From a virus: a stretch of DNA of 64,000 nucleotides. The stretch's first letter is position 1. The number at the start of each line of letters is the position of its first letter. The DNA lies in the IMG/VR virus record IMGVR_UViG_3300047322_000561, positions 1 through 64,000 of that record. One strand, written 5' to 3'. The notes beneath the pieces were generated by a model. It searched no databases. It was not told where the DNA came from and was given only the letters and a program-made list of their open reading frames with translations. Both the position numbers and the translations under genes were made by a program. Shown in pieces: positions 48,940-56,995 of this stretch.

Positions 48940-49459
48940 CCGGGGGCGACTCGTACTGCGCAGCGCCGTCCTCCGCGCGAGCGCGCGCGCCGAAGTCCTG
49001 CTGCCCGCGCGGCGCAGCGAAGGCGTCGCGGTGCTGGCCGCCGAAGCCGCCCGCGCCGGCGGGGCGCTGGTAGCCCGCCCCGGCGGGGCGCTGCTGCCCT
49101 GCTGCAGCAGCCGGCGCGCGCTCGTAGCGCTCCTGGCCGGGCGCGTCCGCAAGCGGCTCGAGGTCTTCTGCGACCAGCTCGAGCGCGGTCTTCTGGATGC
49201 CCTCGCGCGACTCGTAGTGGCGCAGGCCCAGGCGCCCGTGCGCGCCCACCATGCCGCCCTTGCGCAGCATGCGAGACAGCGGCTCGGCGCGCGTGCCGAA
49301 CAGCGTCACGTCGACCCACAGCACGTCCTTGACCCACTGCCCGTCGCGCTTGACGCGCTGGTCGACGGCAACGCTCAGGTTCAAGACAGCAGTGCCGTCG
49401 CGCGTCGCAGCGAGGCGCGGGTCGTGGCCGAGTCTTCCAGAAATGCACCAAACATTCAC
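48914..49459 (-). CDS. ssb: Single-stranded DNA-binding protein
   Basis: 181 residues from GTG. An OB fold (1-110: GRLGHDPRLAAT, LNLSVAVDQRV, VLWVDVTLFG, GMVGAHGRLGLRHYESREG), a Gly/Gln/Ala-rich linker, and the acidic tip DDDDQIPF that binds partner proteins. It sits next to the Sak4-like ATPase and Gp157 genes, a phage recombination set. Confidence 0.9.
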   Translation of the reverse strand: MNVWCISGRLGHDPRLAATRDGTAVLNLSVAVDQRVKRDGQWVKDVLWVDVTLFGTRAEPLSRMLRKGGMVGAHGRLGLRHYESREGIQKTALELVAEDLEPLADAPGQERYERAPAAAAGQQRPAGAGYQRPAGAGGFGGQHRDAFAAPRGQQDFGARARAEDGAAQYESPPDDDDQIPF

Positions 49460-50001
49460 TGGGCACCTGCCTTGTCTGCCGCGATGACGGCCGCTGCGAT
49501 GGACTGCCAGTATTGCTCGCTGTCGACGGCGTGCTGCCTCTGCGCAGAGAGCGACGCTTCGAAGGCGACGCGGTGCAGGGGCTTGGGGGCGGGGCGTGGG
49601 AAGCGTCGGCGCAGCATGTCGACAAGCTCGAATGAGTCCTCGAACTCCGAGCGTAGGTAGTCGCGCTCGAAGTCGCGCAGCGTCTGCTCTTCGGCGTCGC
49701 TCAGCGGCTTCACTGCGGGTGCGCGCAGACGGTACTCGACAGCGCCAAGCCCTGCTCTCACCGCCCCGCTCCAGAGTCCGCTGTGAGCGCTGGCGGCAGC
49801 CACTGCCTTCGCGTAGTCCTCCTCGCTCCACTCGCCGTCAGCCTGCAGCGCCAGCGTGCGCACGGCGCGGTCGAGAGCAGCCTGCGCGCATTCGATGTAG
49901 GCGTCATGGCCCTCGGCGCAGAACGCGAAGATCGCGTCAAAGGCTTGCTGCTCCTCACTGCTCAGCACGAACGGACCCGGCACAGGCTCGGGCGCGCTCA
50001 C
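49456..50001 (-). CDS. Hypothetical protein
   Basis: 181 residues from GTG. Helical and acidic (LSSEEQQAFDAIFAFCAEGHDAYIECAQAALDRAV). It lies between the ATPase and ssb, overlapping each by 4 bases, so a role in recombination is plausible but unproven. Confidence 0.5.
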   Translation of the reverse strand: MSAPEPVPGPFVLSSEEQQAFDAIFAFCAEGHDAYIECAQAALDRAVRTLALQADGEWSEEDYAKAVAAASAHSGLWSGAVRAGLGAVEYRLRAPAVKPLSDAEEQTLRDFERDYLRSEFEDSFELVDMLRRRFPRPAPKPLHRVAFEASLSAQRQHAVDSEQYWQSIAAAVIAADKAGAQ

Positions 50002-51032
50002 TGGACACCTCCTGCAGCAAGCGCTTCACCGCGCGAGCTGGGCGCGGAACCAGGCTCGGTAGTGGCGCTCGAGGTCGATGCCAAAGGGCTGTCGCCCTGC
50101 TCGGCCGCCTCCTGCGCAGCGAGCGCGCGCTCGGCCTCCTCAGCCTCGGCGGCGTCCTCCTGCGCTTGCTTGACGCGTGCGGCGGCGCGCTCGAGCTCGA
50201 GCTTGACGGCCTCGCGCACGACCACGCTCATCGTGGGGCGCAGGCGCTTGGCGGTCTCGAGCTGTTGCGCGTACGCCTCGGACGTCTTGACCTCGGGCAG
50301 CTGCTCGAGCAGCAACGCGACCGGGTCGACGACAGGCGCGCCGTCCGTGAGCCACGCCTTGAGCTTGTGCGCGACGTCCTCGCCGGCCTGCTTCTCGATG
50401 TAGCCGTCCAGCGCGCGGCAGCGCGTCTTGCTCACGATGAAGTTGTGCTCCTGGTCGATGTCCGCAATCACATCGAACTCGTACTCCAAACCATCCCGCT
50501 GTTGGGGCTGGAGGCCAACCTTGCGGACTGTCGTCTGTCCGCGCGAGTCCTTCTCCATGACGTACTCCATCTTGACGCGCATGGTCGCGATGACGTGCAT
50601 CTTGCACGCGAGGATCGCGTCCACGAGATTGTTGTGCATCGGCGTGACCTCTCGCCAGGCGCCGAAGTTGTTGCCGCTCGCGCCGCCGCCTGAGCGCTTG
50701 CCGACCTTGTCGACCTGCTCGAGTGCGCCTTCCTTGCCCATCCATGCGTGGCTCAGCGAGTCGACGATCACGACGTCGTAGCCTTCTGCTTCGGCGGCGC
50801 GCAGCGCCTCGACGTAGGTAGCAGGCGCGAACGTCTCGAGCTCGAGCACGTCGAAGTCAAACTCACCGCTGTACTTGCTCGCGCTGCCGCGCTCCGTGTC
50901 GATGAGCGCGATGCGCAGGCCGAGCGCCTTGGCAATGCGCAGCGCGGTGTACGTCTTGCCGCTGCCGGTCGGGCCGAGCAGCGCCAGGCGCAGACGGGAC
51001 TGGAGCTTCGTTGCTTTCTTGAACATGGCCAT
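49998..51032 (-). CDS. Sak4-like recombination ATPase
   Basis: 344 residues. RecA-type core with Walker A GPTGSGKT (20-27), Walker B VVIVDS (87-91) and a following SHAW; the C-terminus is an acidic, coiled tail. Sak4-type proteins work with SSB in phage single-strand annealing/recombination. Neighbouring ssb and a Gp157-like gene complete the usual set. GACTCCTTCACTCACTCACG precedes it without a clear promoter. Confidence 0.8.
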   Translation of the reverse strand: MAMFKKATKLQSRLRLALLGPTGSGKTYTALRIAKALGLRIALIDTERGSASKYSGEFDFDVLELETFAPATYVEALRAAEAEGYDVVIVDSLSHAWMGKEGALEQVDKVGKRSGGGASGNNFGAWREVTPMHNNLVDAILACKMHVIATMRVKMEYVMEKDSRGQTTVRKVGLQPQQRDGLEYEFDVIADIDQEHNFIVSKTRCRALDGYIEKQAGEDVAHKLKAWLTDGAPVVDPVALLLEQLPEVKTSEAYAQQLETAKRLRPTMSVVVREAVKLELERAAARVKQAQEDAAEAEEAERALAAQEAAEQGDSPLASTSSATTEPGSAPSSRGEALAAGGVQ

Positions 51033-51103
51033 GATCAGACTCCTTCACTCACTCACGTTGTTTAGATCAGACTCACTCGAGCGCGTCCAGCCGGACGACA
51101 CCA

Positions 51104-51604
51104 TCACTTGATGACGAGCCGCTGGCCGCGCTCGATTACGGTGCCCGGCACAATCTCGCCGCGTCCGCCGTCGTACGCCCTGAGCACGGCGCGCTTGTCC
51201 ACGCTGGTCGTCTCGACGACCTTCGTCTTCTTGAACTCGGGCGGCACGATGTTGATGTTGGTCACCTCGACGCGCTCCGGGTTGAGCTGCAGCTTGAACG
51301 TGAAGGTCTCGCCCTCGACCTTCTCGATGCCGCGCGCGACCATCTGGTGCTGCACGTAGGCGCGCAGGTTCTCGGCGTTGCCCGAGTAGCGCTTGGCCTT
51401 GGTCTGCAGGCGCTCGGCCTCGGCCGCGCACGCAGCGGCGTCTGCGTCGAGCTGCGCGAGCACCTTGCCGATGCCGGCGCACTTGTGCTCGATGGCCTCG
51501 GCGACGTCGCCCAGCGCAGCCGCGAGCGTCGCGTCGCCCGGCTCAGCCTCTTCGGCGAGCTGCAGCAGCTGCTCGTACTCGGATGCGAGTTCGTACAACC
51601 TCAC
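51104..51604 (-). CDS. Gp157-like protein
   Basis: 166 residues from a GTG overlapping the previous stop (GTGA), better than an ATG six codons further up. LYELASEYEQLLQLAEE, then a coiled coil (CAAEAERLQTKAKRYSGNAENLRAYV) and a beta-rich end (VEVTNINIVPPEFKK). This is the Siphovirus Gp157 layout, linked to phage recombination or resistance. Confidence 0.75.
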   Translation of the reverse strand: MRLYELASEYEQLLQLAEEAEPGDATLAAALGDVAEAIEHKCAGIGKVLAQLDADAAACAAEAERLQTKAKRYSGNAENLRAYVQHQMVARGIEKVEGETFTFKLQLNPERVEVTNINIVPPEFKKTKVVETTSVDKRAVLRAYDGGRGEIVPGTVIERGQRLVIK

Positions 51605-51894
51605 GGCGCCACCCGCGTCCACGTGCCGACCGCGTCAGCGTCGTAGTCGCCCTCGAACGTCTTGAAGACCGAGACGAGGCCGTCGAACTTCCAGGTCCCC
51701 GGACCGTCAGGCGCGCCCACCCAGTGCAGGAAGTCGTTATGGTCATGGCCGCAGAAGTTCTCGAGCTCGTCCCGCGTGTTGTCGCAGCCGTCCATAACCA
51801 CGCCGCACGAGCGTTCGAAGTCGGACCACACAGCAGTAAACGCAAGCGTCCGAGTGGCGGCGCCCGTGTTCTGAAGCGGCGGTCTGGTCGGCAT
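51601..51894 (-). CDS. Hypothetical protein
   Basis: 97 residues with CGVVMDGCDNTRDELENFCGHDHNDFLHW, Cys/His and acidic residues that might bind metal. Its end forms the GTGA overlap with the Gp157 gene. No family. Confidence 0.5.
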   Translation of the reverse strand: MPTRPPLQNTGAATRTLAFTAVWSDFERSCGVVMDGCDNTRDELENFCGHDHNDFLHWVGAPDGPGTWKFDGLVSVFKTFEGDYDADAVGTWTRVAP

Positions 51895-52169
51895 CACGCC
51901 ACCTGCGTTGCGTAGGCGCGCAGGTCCGCGCAGGTCTGGTCAACGATGGCCTGGTCGAGCTCGGCAATGCGCTGCTCGCACGCCATCATCGCGAGCGCGA
52001 CGTTGGCGAAGGGCTCGCCGGGCGACAGGTCCTCGACCTCGTGCTTGTGCGCCGGGCCGTAGACGCGCGACGCGTTCGCGCACCCGTCGCTGAGCACGTT
52101 GACGAAGAAGGCCCCGTGCGTCGCGTGCGTGCGCGACCACGTCCGTAGCTGCCATGCGTTGTCAGTCAT
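51894..52169 (-). CDS. Hypothetical protein
   Basis: 91 residues from the ATG with GAGGAG seven bases upstream; a GTG five codons earlier is possible. Aromatic/His-rich start (DNAWQLRTWSRTHATHG), helical end. No family. Confidence 0.5.
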   Translation of the reverse strand: MTDNAWQLRTWSRTHATHGAFFVNVLSDGCANASRVYGPAHKHEVEDLSPGEPFANVALAMMACEQRIAELDQAIVDQTCADLRAYATQVA

Positions 52170-52184
52170 TCTGCTGCTCCTCAC

Positions 52185-52631
52185 TCACCAGCCGAGAACT
52201 TCCCGGCCGAAATCACTGATGCCGCCGCACGCTGCGGCCTCGCGTTCGCGCGCCTCTCGCGCGTAGCGACTGCGCAGGCGGCCGCACGCGCTGCACGTGC
52301 ACGCCTCGTCGTGGCCCTCTGCGTCGTCGTCCTCGAGCTGCGCCTCGACGTCCGCCCAGGTCGCGTTGCGACGCGCGAGCGCGCGCAGCAAGAGCGCGCT
52401 CGGCCGCCAGCGCGCGCCCCACTTGCTGCGTGCGTCGCGTGCGATGCTGGCGAAGTGCGCGAGCATCGATGCGCGTGCGCGCGCGTCCTCCTCGGCGGCG
52501 ATCGCGGGCTCGTCGTAACAGCCGGTCGCACGCACCAGGAGCGCGCACAGAGCGCGCGCATAGCTCGCGCTGCGCTGCTCCTGGCGGTAGGCGCGCGGGT
52601 CGTCGGCGGTCTCGTGCAGCGGCGTGTTCAT
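52185..52631 (-). CDS. Hypothetical protein with CxC/CxxC motif
   Basis: 148 residues; helical, Arg/Ala-rich, with CTCSACGRLRSRYAREAR near the end, probably zinc-binding. First gene of the leftward recombination operon; its start codon lies in the TGTATACAC palindrome. No family. Confidence 0.5.
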   Translation of the reverse strand: MNTPLHETADDPRAYRQEQRSASYARALCALLVRATGCYDEPAIAAEEDARARASMLAHFASIARDARSKWGARWRPSALLLRALARRNATWADVEAQLEDDDAEGHDEACTCSACGRLRSRYAREAREREAAACGGISDFGREVLGW

Positions 52632-52651
52632 GTATACACGTGGTGTATACA
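52631..52651. promoter_or_regulatory. Perfect operator palindrome (phage switch)
   Basis: Nine-base arms TGTATACAC and GTGTATACA around GTG. It covers the start of the leftward operon and contains -10-like TATACA. The core TACAC-N3-GTGTA recurs at 53765-53777 before the Cro-like gene. A likely repressor site. Confidence 0.65.
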
Positions 52652-52827
52652 GGCGACGCGCGACGCGCTAGCGAAAAGGTCGCCGGGGCGCCATTTCGTG
52701 GGGCGGGGCCTCGCGTTTCTCGCGTGAAAGGCGCGTATACGCTGCGCGTGCGCGCAGCGGCTGCGGGGCGGTAGGGCGATCGCATCGCCCCCAAGGGGCG
52801 TTACAGCGTCAGCGTCTCGTTACAGCG
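52632..52827. promoter_or_regulatory. Intergenic region with hairpin and repeats
   Basis: No gene. It holds a hairpin (CGCTGCGC / GCGCAGCG around GTGC, 52740-52759), a GCGTATACGC palindrome (52732-52741), the 14-mer GGCGATCGCATCGC (52775-52788, also at 36883-36896), and two GTTACAGCG copies 19 bases apart (52800-52808, 52819-52827). The hairpin may end transcription of the gene to its right. Confidence 0.4.
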
Positions 52828-53274
52828 CTAACGGCTGTCCCCGTACACGAGCAGCACGTAGTGGGGCCCGCTGCGCGTGTAGTGGCCGGCAGCCCAGGGC
52901 TCGCACTTGCGCGGCGGCAGCGCGGGCGTGCGCGTCAGGCCCGCGACGAAGCGCTCGAGCGCTGCGCCGAGGTGCGGGCTGGCGAAGCTCGTGCCGGCAG
53001 CGTCGGGCGCGGGCGCTGCCAGGGCGGCGTACGCAGCTGCGGCGACAGCGACAGGCTGCAGCGTGTTGTCGTTGGCGGGCTTGGCTCGCATGCGCTCAGC
53101 GAACTGCGTGAGCGCGGCGAGCTCGGCCTCGTCGGGCGGCGCCTCCTCGCCTAACCCATAGTCGTCAGGAGCAATCTCAAACAGCGTCCGCGCGACGGCG
53201 TTGCTTGTTCTTCGTCCCCGTTTGGCGAGGTATGTCGCCACCGACTGCCTGTACCGTTCCCCCACTTGAGCCAT
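52828..53274 (-). CDS. Hypothetical protein overlapping the repressor gene
   Basis: 148 residues from ATG. Basic start (RYRQSVATYLAKRGRRTSNAV), acidic middle, and a C-terminus with KCEPWAAGHY. It overlaps the repressor gene by 98 bases in another frame, so the true start may lie further in, or one reading frame may be wrong. No family. Confidence 0.4.
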   Translation of the reverse strand: MAQVGERYRQSVATYLAKRGRRTSNAVARTLFEIAPDDYGLGEEAPPDEAELAALTQFAERMRAKPANDNTLQPVAVAAAAYAALAAPAPDAAGTSFASPHLGAALERFVAGLTRTPALPPRKCEPWAAGHYTRSGPHYVLLVYGDSR

Positions 53275-53695
53275 CAACCGAGCTTGCTCGTCGTGTCAGG
53301 TTCGCGTCAATCAGCAGTCGGAGTTGATGCACATCATTTCTGTCAACCGTGCCTGCGGTCAGCAGACTCCACTGGATGCGGCGCAAGCGCATCGCGACAG
53401 CAGGTGGACAGTGCGGGCCTTGCTCGGCCAGGTACTGCTCGACAGCGAGCGGCGCGCGCTCCTCCTCGCGCCCGTGCCACAGGTAGTGCGTCGAGCAGCC
53501 GAGCGCGCGGGCGTACGCCTCGAGCATGTCGGGGCGCGGCTCCATGCCGAGCGTGATGTTGCGGTACACAGCCATCATGCTGACGCCCATGGCGCGGGCG
53601 AGCGCGCGCTGTGAGGGGTAGCCCGCCTCGGCGCGGAGGCGCTCGAGACGCTCGGGCAGGCTCTCAGACTCGGGTGCGGCAGGTCGTTTATACAT
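53177..53695 (-). CDS. Phage repressor (CI-like, XRE helix-turn-helix)
   Basis: 172 residues from the ATG before YKRPAAPES. An XRE-type helix-turn-helix (SQRALARAMGVSMMAVYRNIT, EAYARALGCSTHYLW). The C-terminal part is short and ends in a basic, Gly/Thr-rich tail. It faces the Cro-like gene across a 97-base operator region, the standard layout of a temperate switch. No clear self-cleavage domain is seen. Confidence 0.7.
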   Translation of the reverse strand: MYKRPAAPESESLPERLERLRAEAGYPSQRALARAMGVSMMAVYRNITLGMEPRPDMLEAYARALGCSTHYLWHGREEERAPLAVEQYLAEQGPHCPPAVAMRLRRIQWSLLTAGTVDRNDVHQLRLLIDANLTRRASSVDGSSGGTVQAVGGDIPRQTGTKNKQRRRADAV

Positions 53696-53764
53696 GGCGT
53701 GACTAAGTTTACGCGAGTCGCGCAGCAAAGTGCACGTGCTGTCGCACAAGGGCTAGATCGCGTC

Positions 53765-53777
53765 TACACGGCGTGTA
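53765..53777. promoter_or_regulatory. Operator in the repressor/Cro intergenic region
   Basis: TACAC / GTGTA around GGC, the same core as the palindrome at 52631-52651. It lies just before the Cro-like gene, with TATATC a few bases on as a -10-like element, so binding could shut that promoter. The 97-base region (53696-53792) has no other clear element. Confidence 0.55.
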
Positions 53778-53792
53778 TATCCTCGCCGAGTC

Positions 53793-54020
53793 ATGCAGAC
53801 GCGGGGGGACATCGGCAGGCGGATTCGCGCGGCGCGCAAGCTCGCCAAGGTGCGCGTCCGCGAGCTCGCCGAAGCGCTCAGCGTCGTATCGATGACGGTG
53901 TACCGCTGGGAGACCGGCAAGAACCGCGCATCGCTCGAGACGCTCGAAGCCATTGCGGACTTTTTGTGCGTGTCGCGCGCCTGGCTGATCACCGGCGACG
54001 GCGAGGCGCGCGCAGCATGA
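53793..54020 (+). CDS. Cro-like XRE regulator
   Basis: 75 residues: GRRIRAARKLAKVRVRELAEALSVV, then MTVYRWETGKNRASLETLEAIADFL, a classic XRE helix-turn-helix. Divergent from the repressor gene; first gene of the rightward replication and late block. It overlaps the next gene as ATGA. Confidence 0.75.
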   Translation: MQTRGDIGRRIRAARKLAKVRVRELAEALSVVSMTVYRWETGKNRASLETLEAIADFLCVSRAWLITGDGEARAA

Positions 54021-54475
54021 ACAACAGGGGCGCCAGCATGCCGGTCGTCGTCTACCTCGCGGGCGCGTGCGCCGAGCTCGAGCGCATCCGCAAGTGGGCC
54101 GGCGCTGTCTCGCGCTCGCGCTCGCTGGTGCTCGCGGACCGCTGGTTTGATAGCGCAGCGCAGGCGCCCGAGGCAGGCTCGCTCTCGCACGCGCAGGCGC
54201 TCGACGTGCTGCACCAATACCGGGCGCTGCGCAGTGCGCGCGTCTTCTGGCTGCTCTGGCCGACCGAGCACGAGCACGACGCGTCTGTCTCGTTCGGCTA
54301 CGCGCTCGCGCAGCGCTTTCACACCGACCAGAGGTTCGCGATCATCGTGAGCGGTCTGTGCGCTGCGCGCACCGCGCTCACGTCGCTTGCGGACTTCCGC
54401 AGCGACTCGGACGCGCTCGGCTTTGACGCCGTGCTGGCGCTCGCGCAGACGCGCGCCGCGGAGAGCGCGCGATGA
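54017..54475 (+). CDS. Nucleoside 2-deoxyribosyltransferase-like protein
   Basis: 152 residues: VVVYLAGACAELERIRKWAG, DVLHQYRALRSARVFWLLW and ..ASVSFGYALAQRF.. resemble the Rossmann-like fold of nucleoside deoxyribosyltransferases and related TIR-like proteins. Role in nucleotide exchange or host signalling is possible. Family assignment is tentative. Confidence 0.45.
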   Translation: MNNRGASMPVVVYLAGACAELERIRKWAGAVSRSRSLVLADRWFDSAAQAPEAGSLSHAQALDVLHQYRALRSARVFWLLWPTEHEHDASVSFGYALAQRFHTDQRFAIIVSGLCAARTALTSLADFRSDSDALGFDAVLALAQTRAAESAR

Positions 54476-55404
54476 GCTGGTTCAGGGTCGACGACGGCTT
54501 CCCCGAGCACCCGAAGGTCGAGGGCCTCGAGCGCAATCCCAAGCTCTACATGGCCGCGATCACCGTCTGGACGATGATGGGCGCCGACTGCGCGCGACGC
54601 CTCACAGACGGTTTCGTGAGTGTTTCGCGGCTCGAAAAAGTGCTCTGTCGGCTCGGCAAATCGGCGCGAAACGGTGCGACTGCCCTTGTGGATTGCGGAC
54701 TTTGGCGCGTCGTAGACGGGGGCTGGCAGTACCACGACTGGCAGGAGTACCAGCCGACGAAGGCGGACGTAGATGCGCTACGTCAAAGCAAAACTGAGCG
54801 GCAAAGACGCTGGCGAGGACGCGCTGTAGACGCGTCTACACAGCCGACTACGGGCGCGTCTCGAGACGATGCCCTCGTGCGCGCGTCTCCCATCCCATCC
54901 CATCCCATCCCATCCCAGAGAGAGAGCGCGGGCGCTCTCTCCGTGCGCGCGCCCGCTCGTGGCTTCGCCCCTTCCGAGAGCGAGACCCAGACCCAGACGC
55001 CCGAGCTGACCGGGTCCGCACTGCGCGCGCTGTTCCGCTCGACGTGGCTCGCGGCCGGGCGCGACGACCCGCCCTTCCCTGCCGAGGCCGAGCTTGACGA
55101 CCTGGCCGAGCGCGTGACGAACACGGCCGCCCGCCGGCGCGTGCCGCCGGCGCAGCTGTTCACCTCGGCGCTCGAGCACTGGGCGCGCTCCGAGCTCAAC
55201 CCGCGCGAGAAGCGCTCGCCGGTGCAGTGCTTCGCGGTCGCGTTCGGCGAGGTCATCGACCAGGTCGTCACGTCGCAGCCCAGCGCGCACGGCACGCTGC
55301 TCAAGCAGCGCAACGAGGCGCTGCGCAATGGCGACACGGAGCGCTACGACGCGCTCAACGCAGAGCTGCGTGCGCTGAACGGAGGAAGCCATGCGCCCGC
55401 TTAG
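54472..55404 (+). CDS. O-like phage replication initiator with candidate internal origin
   Basis: 310 residues. The start (WFRVDDGFPEHPKVEGL, CARRLTDGFVSVSRL, KVLCRLGKSARNGATALVDCGLW) fits the winged-helix half of phage O-type replication proteins. A low-complexity linker (PIPSHPIPSQ) is encoded by repeats and palindromes. The C-terminal half (~170-300) is helical. As in lambda O, the origin may lie inside the gene. Confidence 0.7.
   Translation: MSWFRVDDGFPEHPKVEGLERNPKLYMAAITVWTMMGADCARRLTDGFVSVSRLEKVLCRLGKSARNGATALVDCGLWRVVDGGWQYHDWQEYQPTKADVDALRQSKTERQRRWRGRAVDASTQPTTGASRDDALVRASPIPSHPIPSQRESAGALSVRAPARGFAPSESETQTQTPELTGSALRALFRSTWLAAGRDDPPFPAEAELDDLAERVTNTAARRRVPPAQLFTSALEHWARSELNPREKRSPVQCFAVAFGEVIDQVVTSQPSAHGTLLKQRNEALRNGDTERYDALNAELRALNGGSHAPA
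54825..54941. other. Candidate replication origin inside the O-like gene
   Basis: Within 117 bases: a 16-base palindrome TGTAGACGCGTCTACA (54825-54840), a 12-base palindrome CGTCTCGAGACG (54857-54868), five tandem CATCC units (54891-54915), and a hairpin with 10-base arms GAGAGAGCGC / GCGCTCTCTC around GG (54920-54941). These lie in the codons of the linker, where the protein tolerates odd sequence. Confidence 0.5.
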
Positions 55405-55888
55405 CGCCGACCCGATGGACCTCGCGCTCGAGCTCGTCAAGAGCGGCGGCGCTGAGCGCGACCTCTCGCTGTTCAGGCTCGCCGTCGAGCTGTGCGACGC
55501 GCTGCCCTCGTACAGCCCGGCGCGCTTTCAGGCGCGCCCCTACGAGCTCGTCGACAAGACCTTCCTGCAGATCGAGGCGAGCCTCGGCAACGCCGCGTTC
55601 TGCGCCGTGCTCGGCGGCTACCGCGCATCTGTGACCGAGCACGAGGCCATCAGCGCGCAGCGTCTGCTCGTGCTCTGCTCGACGGCGCGCACGCTGCTCA
55701 AGCTGTGCGACCGCACGAGCGACGAGCAGACACTCAGGCGCATCGAGGGCATGCTCACGCGCATCGCAGGGCACCTCGCGCTCATGTGGGCCGTCGAGCC
55801 GCCCGCCGCCTCGATCGACCTGCGCACGTGGAGCGTGCAGGTCACGCGCCGCTACGACCTCTTGCCGCGCAGCTGGCGGTACGTATGA
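55391..55888 (+). CDS. Hypothetical protein
   Basis: 165 residues, helical (MDLALELVKSGGAERDLSLF, AQRLLVLCSTARTLLKLCD). It overlaps the O-like gene by 14 bases and the resolvase gene by 4. Perhaps a replication helper by position. No family. Confidence 0.5.
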   Translation: MRPLSADPMDLALELVKSGGAERDLSLFRLAVELCDALPSYSPARFQARPYELVDKTFLQIEASLGNAAFCAVLGGYRASVTEHEAISAQRLLVLCSTARTLLKLCDRTSDEQTLRRIEGMLTRIAGHLALMWAVEPPAASIDLRTWSVQVTRRYDLLPRSWRYV

Positions 55889-56505
55889 GCGAGCAGCGCC
55901 CGGTGCCGCAGCCCTGGCCGCACGAGCACGGACCGTCGCGCGAGCGTGCGCGGCACCTGCTCTCGCACGGCACCGACGAGAACGTCTACGTGCTCGGCAT
56001 CGACCAGGCGCAGCGCAGCGGCTGGGCCGTGCACGACCTGCGCCGCTTCGTGCTGCATGGCTTCACGACGAACGCAGACGAGCAGCAAGACGCCGTCAAA
56101 GCCGTGCGCAAGCTGCCCGGCTTTGACATCAGCAGACTGCTCGTGCTGTTCGAGGACCACAGCAACATCCCAGCGAGCTCTGGCATCCCCACCAAAAACA
56201 TTCTGAGCCTCGGCGACTCGCGCGGAGGCTGGCGCATGCTGCTCGAGATTCTCAAGCACCCGCCGTCGCAGCGCATGCTGGTCGAGCCGAGCGAGTGGCG
56301 CCGCGTCATGGGCGTGCGCATCAACCTGCCGCGCGCTGCATGGAAAAAGAGCGCGCTGTTCTGGGCGACGGTCGTGGCGGGGCAGCCCGTCACCGACGAC
56401 AACGAGGCTGAGGCGATGGCGATTGCGCAGTGGGGCGCGGTCGACGGTCTGTTTCGCTGGGCCAAGAAGCGCGAGCTCGAGCTCGGCAAGAGGAGGTCCG
56501 CATGA
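55885..56505 (+). CDS. RuvC-like Holliday junction resolvase
   Basis: 206 residues. RNase H-fold signatures of RuvC-type nucleases: VYVLGIDQAQRSGWAV (first Asp), RLLVLFEDHSNI (Glu) and ..DDNEAEAMAIAQWG (acidic residues). Resolves recombination or replication branches before packaging. It overlaps the previous gene. Confidence 0.7.
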   Translation: MSEQRPVPQPWPHEHGPSRERARHLLSHGTDENVYVLGIDQAQRSGWAVHDLRRFVLHGFTTNADEQQDAVKAVRKLPGFDISRLLVLFEDHSNIPASSGIPTKNILSLGDSRGGWRMLLEILKHPPSQRMLVEPSEWRRVMGVRINLPRAAWKKSALFWATVVAGQPVTDDNEAEAMAIAQWGAVDGLFRWAKKRELELGKRRSA

Positions 56506-56783
56506 GCAGCGCGGCAGACATCAGTGCGTGTCTTGGTCCGGTGATTCGCAAGCGTCGCGTCGCGCTCGGGCTGTCGCTGCGCGACCTGGCCAAGCGCGTC
56601 GCCACGCACCGCCCGCTCGTCTCGCGCGCAGAGAGCACGCGGCACGTGCTGTCGATCAGAACGCTCGAGCGCTATGCACGCGCGCTGCACTGCAGGCCCT
56701 CTGAGCTGCTCGCTGCGGCCGAGACGCTCTCTGCTGCGCTGGCCGAGCCCGCCGCGCCTGTCGCGCTCGAGGAGGTGCCCTGA
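56502..56783 (+). CDS. XRE helix-turn-helix protein
   Basis: 93 residues: VIRKRRVALGLSLRDLAKRVATHRPLVSRAEST then ..LERYARALHCRPSELLAA. AGGAGG lies before the ATG. A further DNA-binding regulator, distinct from the repressor/Cro pair. Confidence 0.65.
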   Translation: MSSAADISACLGPVIRKRRVALGLSLRDLAKRVATHRPLVSRAESTRHVLSIRTLERYARALHCRPSELLAAAETLSAALAEPAAPVALEEVP

Positions 56784-56995
56784 TGGGACTGCCACGCGTA
56801 CCGCTCAACGTGCTCGACGTGCAGGCCGCACGCGCACTGCACGGGGCCTCCTTCGAGCGGCTGCTCTGCGCTGTCGCGCGGCTGCCGACGTACCAGCGCA
56901 CTGCGCTGCGCGAGCTCGCGCGCGAGCTTGGCCGCGGGGAGCTCCTCGCCATCGTGCCGAACGGACAGGGAAAGGGAACCGACGATGCAAGCTAA
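56783..56995 (+). CDS. Hypothetical protein
   Basis: 70 residues, helical and Ala/Arg/Leu-rich (QAARALHGASFERLLCAVARL). Overlaps both neighbours. No family. Confidence 0.45.
   Translation: MGLPRVPLNVLDVQAARALHGASFERLLCAVARLPTYQRTALRELARELGRGELLAIVPNGQGKGTDDAS

Noticed and set aside
54891-54915. Five CATCC units as a contingency (phase-variation) repeat
   Set aside because: Gain or loss of a 5-base unit would break an essential-looking replication gene; an origin function fits the surrounding palindromes better.
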